Assembly (NCBI RefSeq): GCF_004803505.1
Contig: NZ_SSWH01000002.1
Location: 157,305 to 221,304, forward strand
DNA from: Arthrobacter echini
Lineage (GTDB): Bacteria; Actinomycetota; Actinomycetes; Actinomycetales; Micrococcaceae
DNA length: 64,000 nt
Direction of reading: 5' to 3'
This document shows, in pieces, positions 1-8,002 of this stretch. A program made the position numbers and the translations under genes. How positions within the stretch are numbered: position 1 is the stretch's first letter; every line of letters starts with the position of its first letter. Under the pieces are notes generated by a model, which ran no database searches, had not been told where the DNA came from, and worked only from the letters and a program-made list of their open reading frames with translations.

Positions 1-344
1 CGCATACGACTCGACCGTCCCGTCCGAGTCAGTCGAACCCGACCCGTCCACCGCGACACCCAACCCATCGACCACCGACACGAACCCAGCCACCGGCGGT
101 ACATTCGCAGGAGCCTGGACAACTGTCACATCCTTCGACGTACTGTGCGTCGCCCCCTTGTCATCCGTGACGGTCAACCGCACAGGATAAGTCCCGGCAG
201 CAGCATACGTATGCGACGCCTTCACACCAGTCGCCGTCACCCCACCACCGAAGTCCCACGCATACGACTCGACCGTCCCGTCCGAGTCAGTCGAACCCGA
301 CCCGTCCACCGCGACACCCAACCCATCGACCACCGACACGAACC
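1..344. repeat. 258-bp-period coding repeat (PKD domain)
   Basis: Bases 1-86 and 259-344 are identical, so the PKD unit repeats with a 258-bp period at DNA level. After the 86 bases the copies diverge. Further copies probably lie left of the window. Confidence 0.85.
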
Positions 345-2784
345 GAGCCGCCGGCGGTGCATTCAGAAGCACGCCCGTTGTTCCCGCATCGAAGTGGCGC
401 TTCACCGCCTCGGCGCTGAGCGCCGATGGGTAGATGGCTACCTCGTCCACTGCCCCGGCGAGATACCTGCTTGTCGGCGCGGACGACCACCCACTCAGAT
501 TATCGCCTCCGATACGCCAGTACCCGTCGTAGGACTCGCCGGTTGTCGTGTCCGATCGAGTGGCCACGCGTACCCCGTCGACGTAGAGCTGCATGCCCTC
601 GGACCCCAGTGTGGCCACGACGTGATGCCATCGTCCGTCGTTGTAGCTGGCGGCACTGTTGATCGTTCGGCGCACTCCTTTCGGGGCCACCCCGAAATAC
701 AGCCGGCCATTGTTGGCCATATAGACGTGACGGTCCACGTCGTCCGACAGCGTCTTAAGGGCGTTGCCGAACCCGATGACCTTGCCACCTTTGGTACTAG
801 TCGTCCGGATCCACGCTTCCGCGCTGAAGACGTTAGGCCTCTTGACACGGGTCGGATCTGAGAGGATTCCGCTCGTCGTCCCGTTCAGTGTTACAGCGGT
901 GTTCGACTCCGCGCTGATCGCTCCTGCCGTGCCGAACGTGACCCCAGCCGATGCCGCCAGGTCGTCAGCGCCAACCTCGTCGAATCCGGTTGGTCCGGTC
1001 GCCTCCCCGAGTCGCCAAGCATGCGCCGGTTCGTCGCGTCGGATGGTTTGCTGGTATGCACCGATCGGCGGCGTCTCGGACGCAACGGTCACCAGGACAG
1101 TGTCGGACCGGACCTCGTTACCAAGTGGATCAGTGGCGAAGATTCGATAGCCGTACTGACGCCCGGGCACGAGCCCTTCGTCGAGGAACGTCAAACCCGG
1201 CCGCTCCCAGAAGGTGGATTCCTGGTCCACGGTCTTGATCACGGCGTTGTCACGACGGACTTGATAGGTCAGGTTCTTGTTGTCCTGGTCCCAGTTGGCC
1301 TGCCAGCGTACCCGCACAGCGCCCGCCTCGGGAGATCTGACGGTCGGGTTGAAGTTCGCACCCGTGACCCGAGGACCACGCTTGTTGGGTGCAAGGTCCT
1401 TGACGGCGAACCGGACCAAGCCCTGCTGCGCGGTCCCGTTCACCGAAGGGAACTCGCCCCCGTAGGAGAGATACTGCGAATTCCCGGTGACGGACCACGG
1501 ACCCTGGTTCTGGCCCGTGTACCGTCCGTCCAGAATGCTCGGGAACCAGTTCAGAAGAGTGGGCGAAGGATTTCCTTCGAAATTGGTGTATCCATGCGCC
1601 TCGTCTGAGATCTTGCCGGTGGCCGTCCTACTGAAGGCGATGGCCCTGTTGAAGTCCCAGGGTGCTTCCTGGGGGAAGCCACCGATATTTCCGCAGTAGT
1701 GCGCGTGTCCAGCAGCGTAGATCACGTCGCCCTGGGCATGCACCGAATACGTGTCGCCGTGACAGTCCTCGAGCCACTCGGTCGAGAGGTCGGACCATTT
1801 CACTGAGAAGATCCCTTCGAGTGTGCTGCTACGGCCGAAGGTGTAGCCGGACCCGTAGACGTTCGTGGAATCTGAGGACAGGCTTGTGATCGATCCGTTC
1901 GGTCCCCCGTTGCGGACGATGTCATTCACGGGCAAGGGCAGCTGCTGACCGGTCGCCACGTCGAGGGCAGCCAGTCCGTAGCCGGGTCGATTGGAACCGT
2001 TGAGCGTCGTGAAGGATCCTCCCACCACCATCTTCGTCCCGTCCGGCGACAGGACAAGATCATTCACCTGTCCGTCGCCGGCCGCCGGCGCCCAGTCGAG
2101 CAGCGCTCCGTCGCTCGCACTGAAGGCGGCAAGCCGCGATCGGACCACGGAACCGACGCCGGTGAACACACCGCCGAGATAGACCGTGTCGTTGGTCGCC
2201 ACGATGGCCCGAACCGATGCATCCATCTTCGGGACGAAATTCGTGAGGAGGCGTCCGGTGGACGGGTCGAGAGCCGCGACGCGCCAGACCGAGGCTCCGT
2301 TCACAGAGGTGAATGAACCACCGACATAGATCCGGGAGCCGTCAGGCGATGATGTGATGGCTGTGGCTTGCCCGTTGAGATCCGGGGCGAAGGAGTCGAT
2401 GAGGGTACCGGTGCGGATGTCATAGGCCAGGATGTTGTTGCGGGACACCGTGTTGACGCCGGCCGGCGCGCCGGCCGGACGGGCCGTCGTGAAACTGCCC
2501 GCGACGTACACCGTGTTGCCGAGGACGATCTGCTGCCAGACGACACCGTCGATCTGTACGGTGGGAAGCGCATCGGCGGAGACGGTCGTCGGACTGTCCG
2601 GGGCCGACGGATCCATCGGCGATGTATCGGCGACGGAAGCCGGAGCACCGACAAGAGCCACCGATATGCCGATGACGAGCGTGCACATGATGGCGGTGAT
2701 CCTGCGCAACCCCGCCCCCGGGAGACGGCGGAGAATACCGATCGATGTCAGGGCCCGACCGGAACCCAGCTGGTAAGAGCTCAT
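1..2784 (-). CDS. Secreted multidomain protein: beta-propeller, FnIII, LamG and PKD repeats (3' end outside window)
   Basis: This is an open frame of 928 codons that is still open at the window edge. It starts at an ATG preceded by an AGAAGGA ribosome site, two bases after the upstream gene. Residues about 25-50 form a signal peptide (hydrophobic run, then an ASVAD-like cleavage region). Residues about 75-430 hold repeats of the type YVGGSFT..G...R.AALD..TG, as in secreted beta-propeller proteins. About 470-565 looks like fibronectin III, about 600-795 is a LamG/concanavalin-like domain (WHHVVATLG, LYVDGVRVA), and PKD domains begin at about 805. The PKD unit is 86 residues, and a second copy starts before the edge. 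Family knowledge points to a cell-surface or extracellular glycan-binding or adhesive role. It is the last visible gene of the surface-polymer operon, so it may bind or display that polymer; this is inference. No catalytic domain is visible in the part seen. Confidence 0.85.
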   Translation of the reverse strand, partial: MSSYQLGSGRALTSIGILRRLPGAGLRRITAIMCTLVIGISVALVGAPASVADTSPMDPSAPDSPTTVSADALPTVQIDGVVWQQIVLGNTVYVAGSFTTARPAGAPAGVNTVSRNNILAYDIRTGTLIDSFAPDLNGQATAITSSPDGSRIYVGGSFTSVNGASVWRVAALDPSTGRLLTNFVPKMDASVRAIVATNDTVYLGGVFTGVGSVVRSRLAAFSASDGALLDWAPAAGDGQVNDLVLSPDGTKMVVGGSFTTLNGSNRPGYGLAALDVATGQQLPLPVNDIVRNGGPNGSITSLSSDSTNVYGSGYTFGRSSTLEGIFSVKWSDLSTEWLEDCHGDTYSVHAQGDVIYAAGHAHYCGNIGGFPQEAPWDFNRAIAFSRTATGKISDEAHGYTNFEGNPSPTLLNWFPSILDGRYTGQNQGPWSVTGNSQYLSYGGEFPSVNGTAQQGLVRFAVKDLAPNKRGPRVTGANFNPTVRSPEAGAVRVRWQANWDQDNKNLTYQVRRDNAVIKTVDQESTFWERPGLTFLDEGLVPGRQYGYRIFATDPLGNEVRSDTVLVTVASETPPIGAYQQTIRRDEPAHAWRLGEATGPTGFDEVGADDLAASAGVTFGTAGAISAESNTAVTLNGTTSGILSDPTRVKRPNVFSAEAWIRTTSTKGGKVIGFGNALKTLSDDVDRHVYMANNGRLYFGVAPKGVRRTINSAASYNDGRWHHVVATLGSEGMQLYVDGVRVATRSDTTTGESYDGYWRIGGDNLSGWSSAPTSRYLAGAVDEVAIYPSALSAEAVKRHFDAGTTGVLLNAPPAARFVSVVDGLGVAVDGSGSTDSDGTVESYAWDFGGGVTATGVKASHTYAAAGTYPVRLTVTDDKGATHSTSKDVTVVQAPANVPPVAGFVSVVDGLGVAVDGSGSTDSDGTVESYA

Positions 2785-2786
2785 TG

Positions 2787-3611
2787 CTATCCTTCTTCGA
2801 CTGGTGCTGGGCCGTGGAATGCCGCTATCGGGGACGAGGCCTCGATGCTGAGGAGAATCGTCGTTTGGGCGCGCTGATCGACTGGTACGGCGAAGACCAT
2901 GGTGGCGCTCACCGACTCGTGCGGAGGGACTGAACCCTCGAACGGCTTCGCGCCCGACCCGGTGAGCTGGACCGCCGGCAGTTCGTCGGGCCCGTACTGG
3001 ACAGTCACTACAGAGTTACCGAGGTCAACCGCACTGTCGGTAGCGTTCTGCACGGTCACGACGAAGCGCAGCGCGGGTCCCGCTATCTCACCGATACCGA
3101 ATGCTTCAGCCTGTATCGCCTCCAGGGAGCTGACCGTTGCCGTGATCCCGTCGGTCACCTCGGCCGGCTCCTCCAGCTTCACAGCCTTGGATACAGGCTG
3201 CTCGATGGTCGCGAGCTCCGCGTCTCCATCGACCTGATGTGCCACCTCCTCGGGTTCCTCCGTGGCGGTCACCTCCTCATCCGGTCCGGCGGACATACCA
3301 GGGTCCTTCTGCGCACTCTCGCTCGGCGTCACGGGCTGCGCGGCGGCAGTGGGTGGTAGCCGTGGTCCGCCCGGCGACGTCGTCTCCGACCCAGGGGCTT
3401 CGTCAGGTTGGGCAGACGGCATCAGCAGGGAGGACGATGGGGACTGCGACGATCGGCTTGCACTCGGTTCCACCCCGTCCGGTGCTGATGACACGTAGGC
3501 GAAGCTGATGACCAGGATGGCGGCGACCACCAGAGTGAGTCCCACTGTCCACCAGCCCTTCCTCCGCGCAGGGGCGTGCTCCGGGGAGCGTGGACTGGGA
3601 GGTGTGGTCAC
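2787..3611 (-). CDS. Membrane-anchored protein with extracytoplasmic beta-sandwich (DUF4352-like)
   Basis: This 274-residue protein has a short basic N-terminus and one membrane segment at about 20-42 (VGLTLVVAAILVISFAYV). A Ser/Pro/Thr/Glu-rich linker covers about 45-150. The C-terminal region from about 155 (EVTDGITATVSSLEAI, RFVVTVQNATDSAVDL) has the alternating pattern of small immunoglobulin-like DUF4352 sandwiches. The topology implied is a cytoplasmic N-terminus and an outside C-terminus. Its start overlaps the CDP-alcohol phosphotransferase stop by 4 bp, and its stop lies 2 bp before the next ATG, inside that gene's ribosome site, so translation is probably coupled. The function is unknown. 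Its place in a glycan operon suggests an accessory or scaffold role. The Ser/Thr/Pro-rich linker is the kind of segment that protein O-mannosyltransferases modify. Confidence 0.75.
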   Translation of the reverse strand: MTTPPSPRSPEHAPARRKGWWTVGLTLVVAAILVISFAYVSSAPDGVEPSASRSSQSPSSSLLMPSAQPDEAPGSETTSPGGPRLPPTAAAQPVTPSESAQKDPGMSAGPDEEVTATEEPEEVAHQVDGDAELATIEQPVSKAVKLEEPAEVTDGITATVSSLEAIQAEAFGIGEIAGPALRFVVTVQNATDSAVDLGNSVVTVQYGPDELPAVQLTGSGAKPFEGSVPPHESVSATMVFAVPVDQRAQTTILLSIEASSPIAAFHGPAPVEEG

Positions 3612-4450
3612 GAGTGCTGCCCCCCTGTGACCGGTACCTGATCTGATCGGTCGTCAGTACCACCCCTGGTCGTACTGTTCGTGTCGAGTCGCCCCATGTC
3701 CCTGAACCACTTCGCGGATGCGAGGAGGAGATGTCCGAGGTTCGCAACGAATACGAGCGTGTAGAGGATGAAGAAGAAATCGGGAGCCCCAAGCAGCAGA
3801 AACAGGAGACATAGGAACCCGTAGTCGGTCGGGAGCAGCAGAAATGACTTGAGCTTGGATCCGGAGCCGCTCAGGAGCACCGTCCCCGTTTTGAGGGAAT
3901 GGATTTCCTTCAGGTGATCGTTGAGGATCATCGAGAAGAATGACACTGCGGCGACGATGCAGAAGGCCAGGGGAACAAGCATCCATCCCGGGTGCGGCAG
4001 ATCGAATCCGCGGTATGCGGCAACGAGAACGGCGAGATGGAGGCTTGAAACCTTGGCGCTGTCCACCACGTGATCCAACCACTCGCCGGCCAGTGATCCG
4101 CCACCGCGTAATCGCGCCACCTGCCCGTCCGCTGAATCGAAGGCGTAACCCACGGCAAGGCAGAGCCAGACGGCGACGCCGAGGGACCACGACAGATCTC
4201 CGAACGCGAGAAACCCTATCCCTGTGAAGGTGAAGGCCGCGCTGATGACACTGACGATATTGGGGTTCAGTCCGGCACTGTGGCAGACTGCAGCCAGATA
4301 TCGGCCGGCACGGCGGTTGATGTAGATGGAGTAGGGCGGAGCGCCTGGCGCCGCGACCTTCTGGGCACTCGCCAGTGCCTTCACCGTGGTGCGGTAGCCG
4401 ACAGCATTGGTCACGTCCCGTGACGCATGACCTCCCCCAATGACGTTCAT
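3608..4450 (-). CDS. CDP-alcohol phosphatidyltransferase family membrane enzyme
   Basis: The 280-residue integral membrane protein carries the CDP-alcohol phosphotransferase signature D..DG..AR........G...D...D, seen as DSADGQVAR followed by GEWLDHVVD at about residues 105-130. Several hydrophobic segments lie between about 70 and 255. Family members transfer a phospho-alcohol from a CDP-alcohol to an acceptor, usually a lipid, using metal ions bound by the aspartates. Here the enzyme lies two genes after a TagD-like cytidylyltransferase that could supply the CDP-alcohol, in an operon with a glycosyltransferase and a sugar-phosphate transferase. It may therefore add a phosphoglycerol-like group to a polyprenyl-linked glycan rather than make phospholipid; that is inference. 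Both ends overlap the neighbouring genes by 4 bp. Confidence 0.88.
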   Translation of the reverse strand: MNVIGGGHASRDVTNAVGYRTTVKALASAQKVAAPGAPPYSIYINRRAGRYLAAVCHSAGLNPNIVSVISAAFTFTGIGFLAFGDLSWSLGVAVWLCLAVGYAFDSADGQVARLRGGGSLAGEWLDHVVDSAKVSSLHLAVLVAAYRGFDLPHPGWMLVPLAFCIVAAVSFFSMILNDHLKEIHSLKTGTVLLSGSGSKLKSFLLLPTDYGFLCLLFLLLGAPDFFFILYTLVFVANLGHLLLASAKWFRDMGRLDTNSTTRGGTDDRSDQVPVTGGQHS

Positions 4451-5658
4451 CGCGCCGCCGCCGAGGTGGAGGGTGCCGCGATCGTCGGTGCCGTCACTGC
4501 GCGCCTCCGGCCAGGGCGTCGTCCGCGGTCGTGAAGTTCATAGCAGAGCGTTTCGTAGCGCAGCGCGACATCGTCCCAGTCGTAGCGTCCTGCTGCCTCC
4601 CTTGCCAGCAAACCTCTGGTCTCGCAATCCTGCCGGTCACGCTCCGCTGCCTCCACGAGGCGCACGACGTCCTCACTCTCGGCGAAGTAGCGGCCAGCGT
4701 CACCAAGCACTTCCGAGTTGAAATCGACGTCGAATGCATTCGTCGCTGCACCTGCTCCGATCGCACGGAGAAGCGAAGGGTTCGTTCCGCCGACCGAGTG
4801 TCCGTGCCAGTACACCAGTGCGTTAGCATAGAGCTGGTCGAGCAACTTTTGATCCCAGACTCCTCCGAGGAACCGAACCCGGTCGTCAGCGAGCGAGCGA
4901 ATCTTCTCGATGTATGCGGGCGCGTAGGGCGCCGTACCGACGATCACCAGCGGCAAGCGGGCCGAGCTCCGTCGGTACCCGTCCACGATCAGATGGACGT
5001 GATTCTCCGGTTCGAGCCGGGCAACAACGAGGTGGTACTCGCTTGGCTCGAGGCCGATCTCCCTCACCTTCTCGCTCCCTGCGTCGTCGAGAATGGGCGC
5101 ACCGTACGCCAGGTACTCCGTGGAGGCGTCGAAGCGCTCCCGATAGTAGGCCTGGATACCCTTTGCATCAGCGATCAATGCATCCGACCATCGGACCGCA
5201 AGCGCCTCCACGGACCTGTAGTACCTTTTCCCGATCTTGCCCCACTTCGCCCGCTTCCACTCGAGACCGTCGACATGAGTGGCAACGGGAATTCCTGCTG
5301 CTCGGATCACCGGGAGCCAGGGGGCATTCGCCGCATTGAAGACGATCGCTACATCGGTACGGTTCCACAGAAGATGGTTGACGGACAAACCAGTGTGGCT
5401 CAGTGTCTCGAGGGAGCGTCGTCGGATGGACGGCAGGTGGATCAGGCGCATCCCGAGATACTCGTCGGGGGAAGTCTCCGACGACGAACGGCAGTAGACG
5501 GTGACGTCGTGGCCGAGTGAAGCGAGTCGACTGCCGACCTCCTCTACGCAGGTCTCGAAACCGCCGTACTTCGCAGGCACACCGCGGGTGCCGATGAGTG
5601 CGATGCGCAATCCGGAGGAACCTACGGCGCCGGCTGGACGTATGCGCGATTCGGGCAT
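4447..5658 (-). CDS. DUF1972-type glycosyltransferase (GT4-like)
   Basis: The protein has 403 residues. The N-terminal DUF1972 signature is clear: RIALIGTRGVPAKYGGFET at about 18-36, then a Rossmann-like half (HDVTVYCRSS). The C-terminal half has the GT-B donor-binding pattern (VVARLEPENH at about 210-220, RFLGGVW, then HGHSVGGTNPSLLRA with the acidic/Glu-replaced GT4 loop). DUF1972 enzymes are commonly rhamnosyl- or related glycosyltransferases that extend a lipid-linked saccharide on the cytoplasmic face. The acceptor is probably the product of the upstream glycosylphosphotransferase. The start ATG overlaps the preceding TGA by one base, and the stop overlaps the next ATG. The donor sugar cannot be read from the sequence. 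Confidence 0.85.
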   Translation of the reverse strand: MPESRIRPAGAVGSSGLRIALIGTRGVPAKYGGFETCVEEVGSRLASLGHDVTVYCRSSSETSPDEYLGMRLIHLPSIRRRSLETLSHTGLSVNHLLWNRTDVAIVFNAANAPWLPVIRAAGIPVATHVDGLEWKRAKWGKIGKRYYRSVEALAVRWSDALIADAKGIQAYYRERFDASTEYLAYGAPILDDAGSEKVREIGLEPSEYHLVVARLEPENHVHLIVDGYRRSSARLPLVIVGTAPYAPAYIEKIRSLADDRVRFLGGVWDQKLLDQLYANALVYWHGHSVGGTNPSLLRAIGAGAATNAFDVDFNSEVLGDAGRYFAESEDVVRLVEAAERDRQDCETRGLLAREAAGRYDWDDVALRYETLCYELHDRGRRPGRRRAVTAPTIAAPSTSAAAR

Positions 5659-6116
5659 CAGACTGTCCCGTTCATCATCGGATCGTGCGTCACACCGCGC
5701 CGCAGCGTGTCCAGGGCGAGACGGAGCGCTGTACTCGAGGTATGGACGGTGTACGGGAAGTAGACCACTTCGACGCCTACTCGGGTGAATACCCTTTCGA
5801 GTTCATCGCCCTTCGATGATCCCTTCCAGTCGTCGCCCTTGAAGAGCACATTGAAGCCCAGCTCCTCCCACATCTCGAGCTTCGTCGGCATGTCCTCGGG
5901 TACCGCCCGATCGACGAATTGCACGCTACTGACGATCTCCAGACGCTCCACGAGCGGTACCACCGGTAGCCGCCCCTTGCTCTCCAGCAACAACTCGTCC
6001 GCCACCACTCCCGCGATGAGGAAGTCACACTGGCTCTTGGCATGGCGCAACAGGTTGAGATGGCCGATGTGGAAGAGGTCGAATGCCCCTGCTGCGTAGC
6101 CGATCCGAATTCCCAT
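5658..6116 (-). CDS. TagD-like cytidylyltransferase (glycerol-3-phosphate type)
   Basis: The 152-residue protein matches the small nucleotidyltransferase fold: GYAAGAFDLFHIGHLNLL near the N-terminus has the HxGH motif that binds CTP, and the length equals that of TagD/glycerol-3-phosphate cytidylyltransferases. The C-terminal RTxGISTT motif of classical TagD is here HTSSTALR, so the substrate may differ. The start ATG at 6116 is chosen because AGGAGG sits 5 bases upstream. The frame stays open upstream, but those codons have no ribosome site and run into the sugar transferase gene. The expected reaction makes a CDP-alcohol from CTP and a phospho-alcohol, presumably for the CDP-alcohol phosphotransferase two genes downstream. 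Ethanolamine-phosphate or another polyol-phosphate substrate is also possible. Confidence 0.87.
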   Translation of the reverse strand: MGIRIGYAAGAFDLFHIGHLNLLRHAKSQCDFLIAGVVADELLLESKGRLPVVPLVERLEIVSSVQFVDRAVPEDMPTKLEMWEELGFNVLFKGDDWKGSSKGDELERVFTRVGVEVVYFPYTVHTSSTALRLALDTLRRGVTHDPMMNGTV

Positions 6117-6190
6117 CGGGCCTCCTGGTGTCTTGTTGCCTAGCTCGGACGTCCGGTCCAGCACCGCACGCTTGGAAAATGATGGCCTCA

Positions 6191-7678
6191 TCAGTAGGCT
6201 CCGACGGGCTTGAACACGACCTTGATCGTGCGCCACAGAATCATCAGATCTCCCATCACGGACCAGTTCTCCACGTAGTACAGGTCCAGCCGCACGCTCT
6301 CGTCCCAATCCAGATCGGAGCGTCCGCTGACCTGCCACAGACCGGTGAGGCCGGGCTTGATGAGCAGGCGGCGATGCGTGTGCTGCTCGTATCCGGACAC
6401 TTCGCTCAGCAGTGGTGGTCGAGGCCCCACCAGCGACATGTCGCCGCGCAGGACGTTCCAGAACTGGGGCAGCTCATCGAGAGAGTACTTGCGGAGGATA
6501 TGGCCGAGACGTGTCACGCGGGGGTCGTCCCGCAGCTTGAACAGGACGCCGCTCGCCTGGTTCTGATCCTTGAGCAGTTCCAGCTCATCCTCTGCGCGCG
6601 TGACCATGGAGCGGAACTTGAACATCGTGAAACTGGTGAGGTCCTTGCCTGCGCGCTCCTGGGCGAACAATGCGGGTCCGGGACTGTCATGCCGTACCGC
6701 AACGGCCAGAAGAAGGAAGAGCGGCGAGAGGATGGCCAGGACGGTGGCGGAGACGACGACGTCCATGGCGCGCTTGAGCACGTGCCGTCCGCCGCTGAAG
6801 TGCGGGAGTTCCACGTGCATGAGCGGAAGTCCCTCGACCGGGCGCATCGTGATGCGAGGTCCGGCCACGTTGGTGAGCGAGGACGCCAGCACCAGTTCGG
6901 TGTTGGACGCCTCCAGGCGCCAGCCGAGCTGGCGGATGTATGCGCTCCCCTTGCGGAGGTGCCCCGCAACGATCACTGCGTCCGCGCCAATCTCCATGAC
7001 GAACTCCTCGATCCTGCCGAGGCCACTGACAGCAGGTACGACGCGTTCTCCTGTGCGCAGTTCAGTGCCACCGGACTTTCCCTCGTACACGGCACCGACG
7101 ACGTCGTAGGCCGCCCCTGACTTCTTCGCCAGTTGAGCTGCCACATAGCGGACATCGGCAGTGCGGCCCACTACCACCACGCGCGACAGATAGTGTCCGA
7201 GGCGGCTCTGCCGGATCAGCCATTGGCGCCAGAGCCAACGGCTGCCCAGGAGCAGGAGGGTTCCTGCGGGTAGGGCGAAGACGAGCAGACTGCGGTAGTA
7301 CTGCAGATCGAGCAGCACCACGACGATCGCCGTTGCGGCAAAGGTGGACACGCTCGCCCTGACGACCTTGCGGTACTCGCCGGCCCCGGTACCGACCATC
7401 CGCGAGTCCCGCGTGCGGAACAGTGCCATGGCTGCCATCCAACCGACAGCAATGGCCCCACCCAGTCCGAGAACGTACGTTCTACGCTCAGTACTCGCGT
7501 GGAGCGTCACGAGGTTGACGGTCAGCAGCAGGATCCCGAGGATCAGCACGGAGTCGGTGCATGTCAGCGACCTCTGGTAGCGACGCCGCCACGCGGTACC
7601 GGATGCGACGACCTGCTGAGCTGCCGAAATCGCCGGGGCGGAGGAGGCAACAGAAGCGGTGGAGTGGGTCTGCGTCAT
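6191..7678 (-). CDS. Polyprenyl glycosylphosphotransferase (exopolysaccharide initiating enzyme)
   Basis: The 495-residue protein has the layout of WbaP/CpsE-type enzymes. There are about four or five membrane segments in residues 40-155 and a soluble Rossmann-like domain at about 165-285 (VVVVGRTADVRYVAAQL). A membrane re-entrant helix at about 302-330 (KRAMDVVVSATVLAILSPL) precedes the bacterial sugar transferase core at 330-495, with the family motifs FKFRSM, DELPQFWNVLRGDMSLVGPR and GLTGLWQVSGR. It transfers a sugar-1-phosphate from a nucleotide sugar to undecaprenyl phosphate, the first step of a repeat-unit glycan. It is the first gene of the surface-polymer operon, with 74 bp to the cytidylyltransferase. 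No strong ribosome site precedes the chosen ATG, so a slightly different start is possible. Confidence 0.93.
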   Translation of the reverse strand: MTQTHSTASVASSAPAISAAQQVVASGTAWRRRYQRSLTCTDSVLILGILLLTVNLVTLHASTERRTYVLGLGGAIAVGWMAAMALFRTRDSRMVGTGAGEYRKVVRASVSTFAATAIVVVLLDLQYYRSLLVFALPAGTLLLLGSRWLWRQWLIRQSRLGHYLSRVVVVGRTADVRYVAAQLAKKSGAAYDVVGAVYEGKSGGTELRTGERVVPAVSGLGRIEEFVMEIGADAVIVAGHLRKGSAYIRQLGWRLEASNTELVLASSLTNVAGPRITMRPVEGLPLMHVELPHFSGGRHVLKRAMDVVVSATVLAILSPLFLLLAVAVRHDSPGPALFAQERAGKDLTSFTMFKFRSMVTRAEDELELLKDQNQASGVLFKLRDDPRVTRLGHILRKYSLDELPQFWNVLRGDMSLVGPRPPLLSEVSGYEQHTHRRLLIKPGLTGLWQVSGRSDLDWDESVRLDLYYVENWSVMGDLMILWRTIKVVFKPVGAY

Positions 7679-8002
7679 CTCGTACTCGAGCCGCCGCAGG
7701 ATCGTACGAGTGGCAGTACTGCGTCGGGCCGACGTCGATCTCCATCTTCCGGAAGGATGTTGTGGAGGGTTCTCGCTCGACCAACCCGGAGCTCGTTGCA
7801 GGACGAGCTGCCCATGGTCAAGACCCGCTTCTTCACAATCCCCCCGCGCTGTGGAAAAACCCTATACAGCGACCCTAGGAAGCATTCGTCGGCTGCACAC
7901 GAGTACGGTCTACCCGTTCGACCTGAGGGATCTGTGCGGCAACTACCTGCCGACTACTCGGACCTACTACGCATCAGCTCCTGGACTACTTGCCCGACAG
8001 AT
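7679..8002. other. Gene-free interval upstream of the surface-polymer operon
   Basis: These 324 bases lie between the stop of a LAL regulator and the first glycan gene, both on the minus strand. No convincing coding frame is seen. The interval should contain the operon promoter. A weak minus-strand TATAGG box near 7860-7870 is the only candidate I can point to, without a good -35 partner. No clear terminator hairpin was found. Confidence 0.4.
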
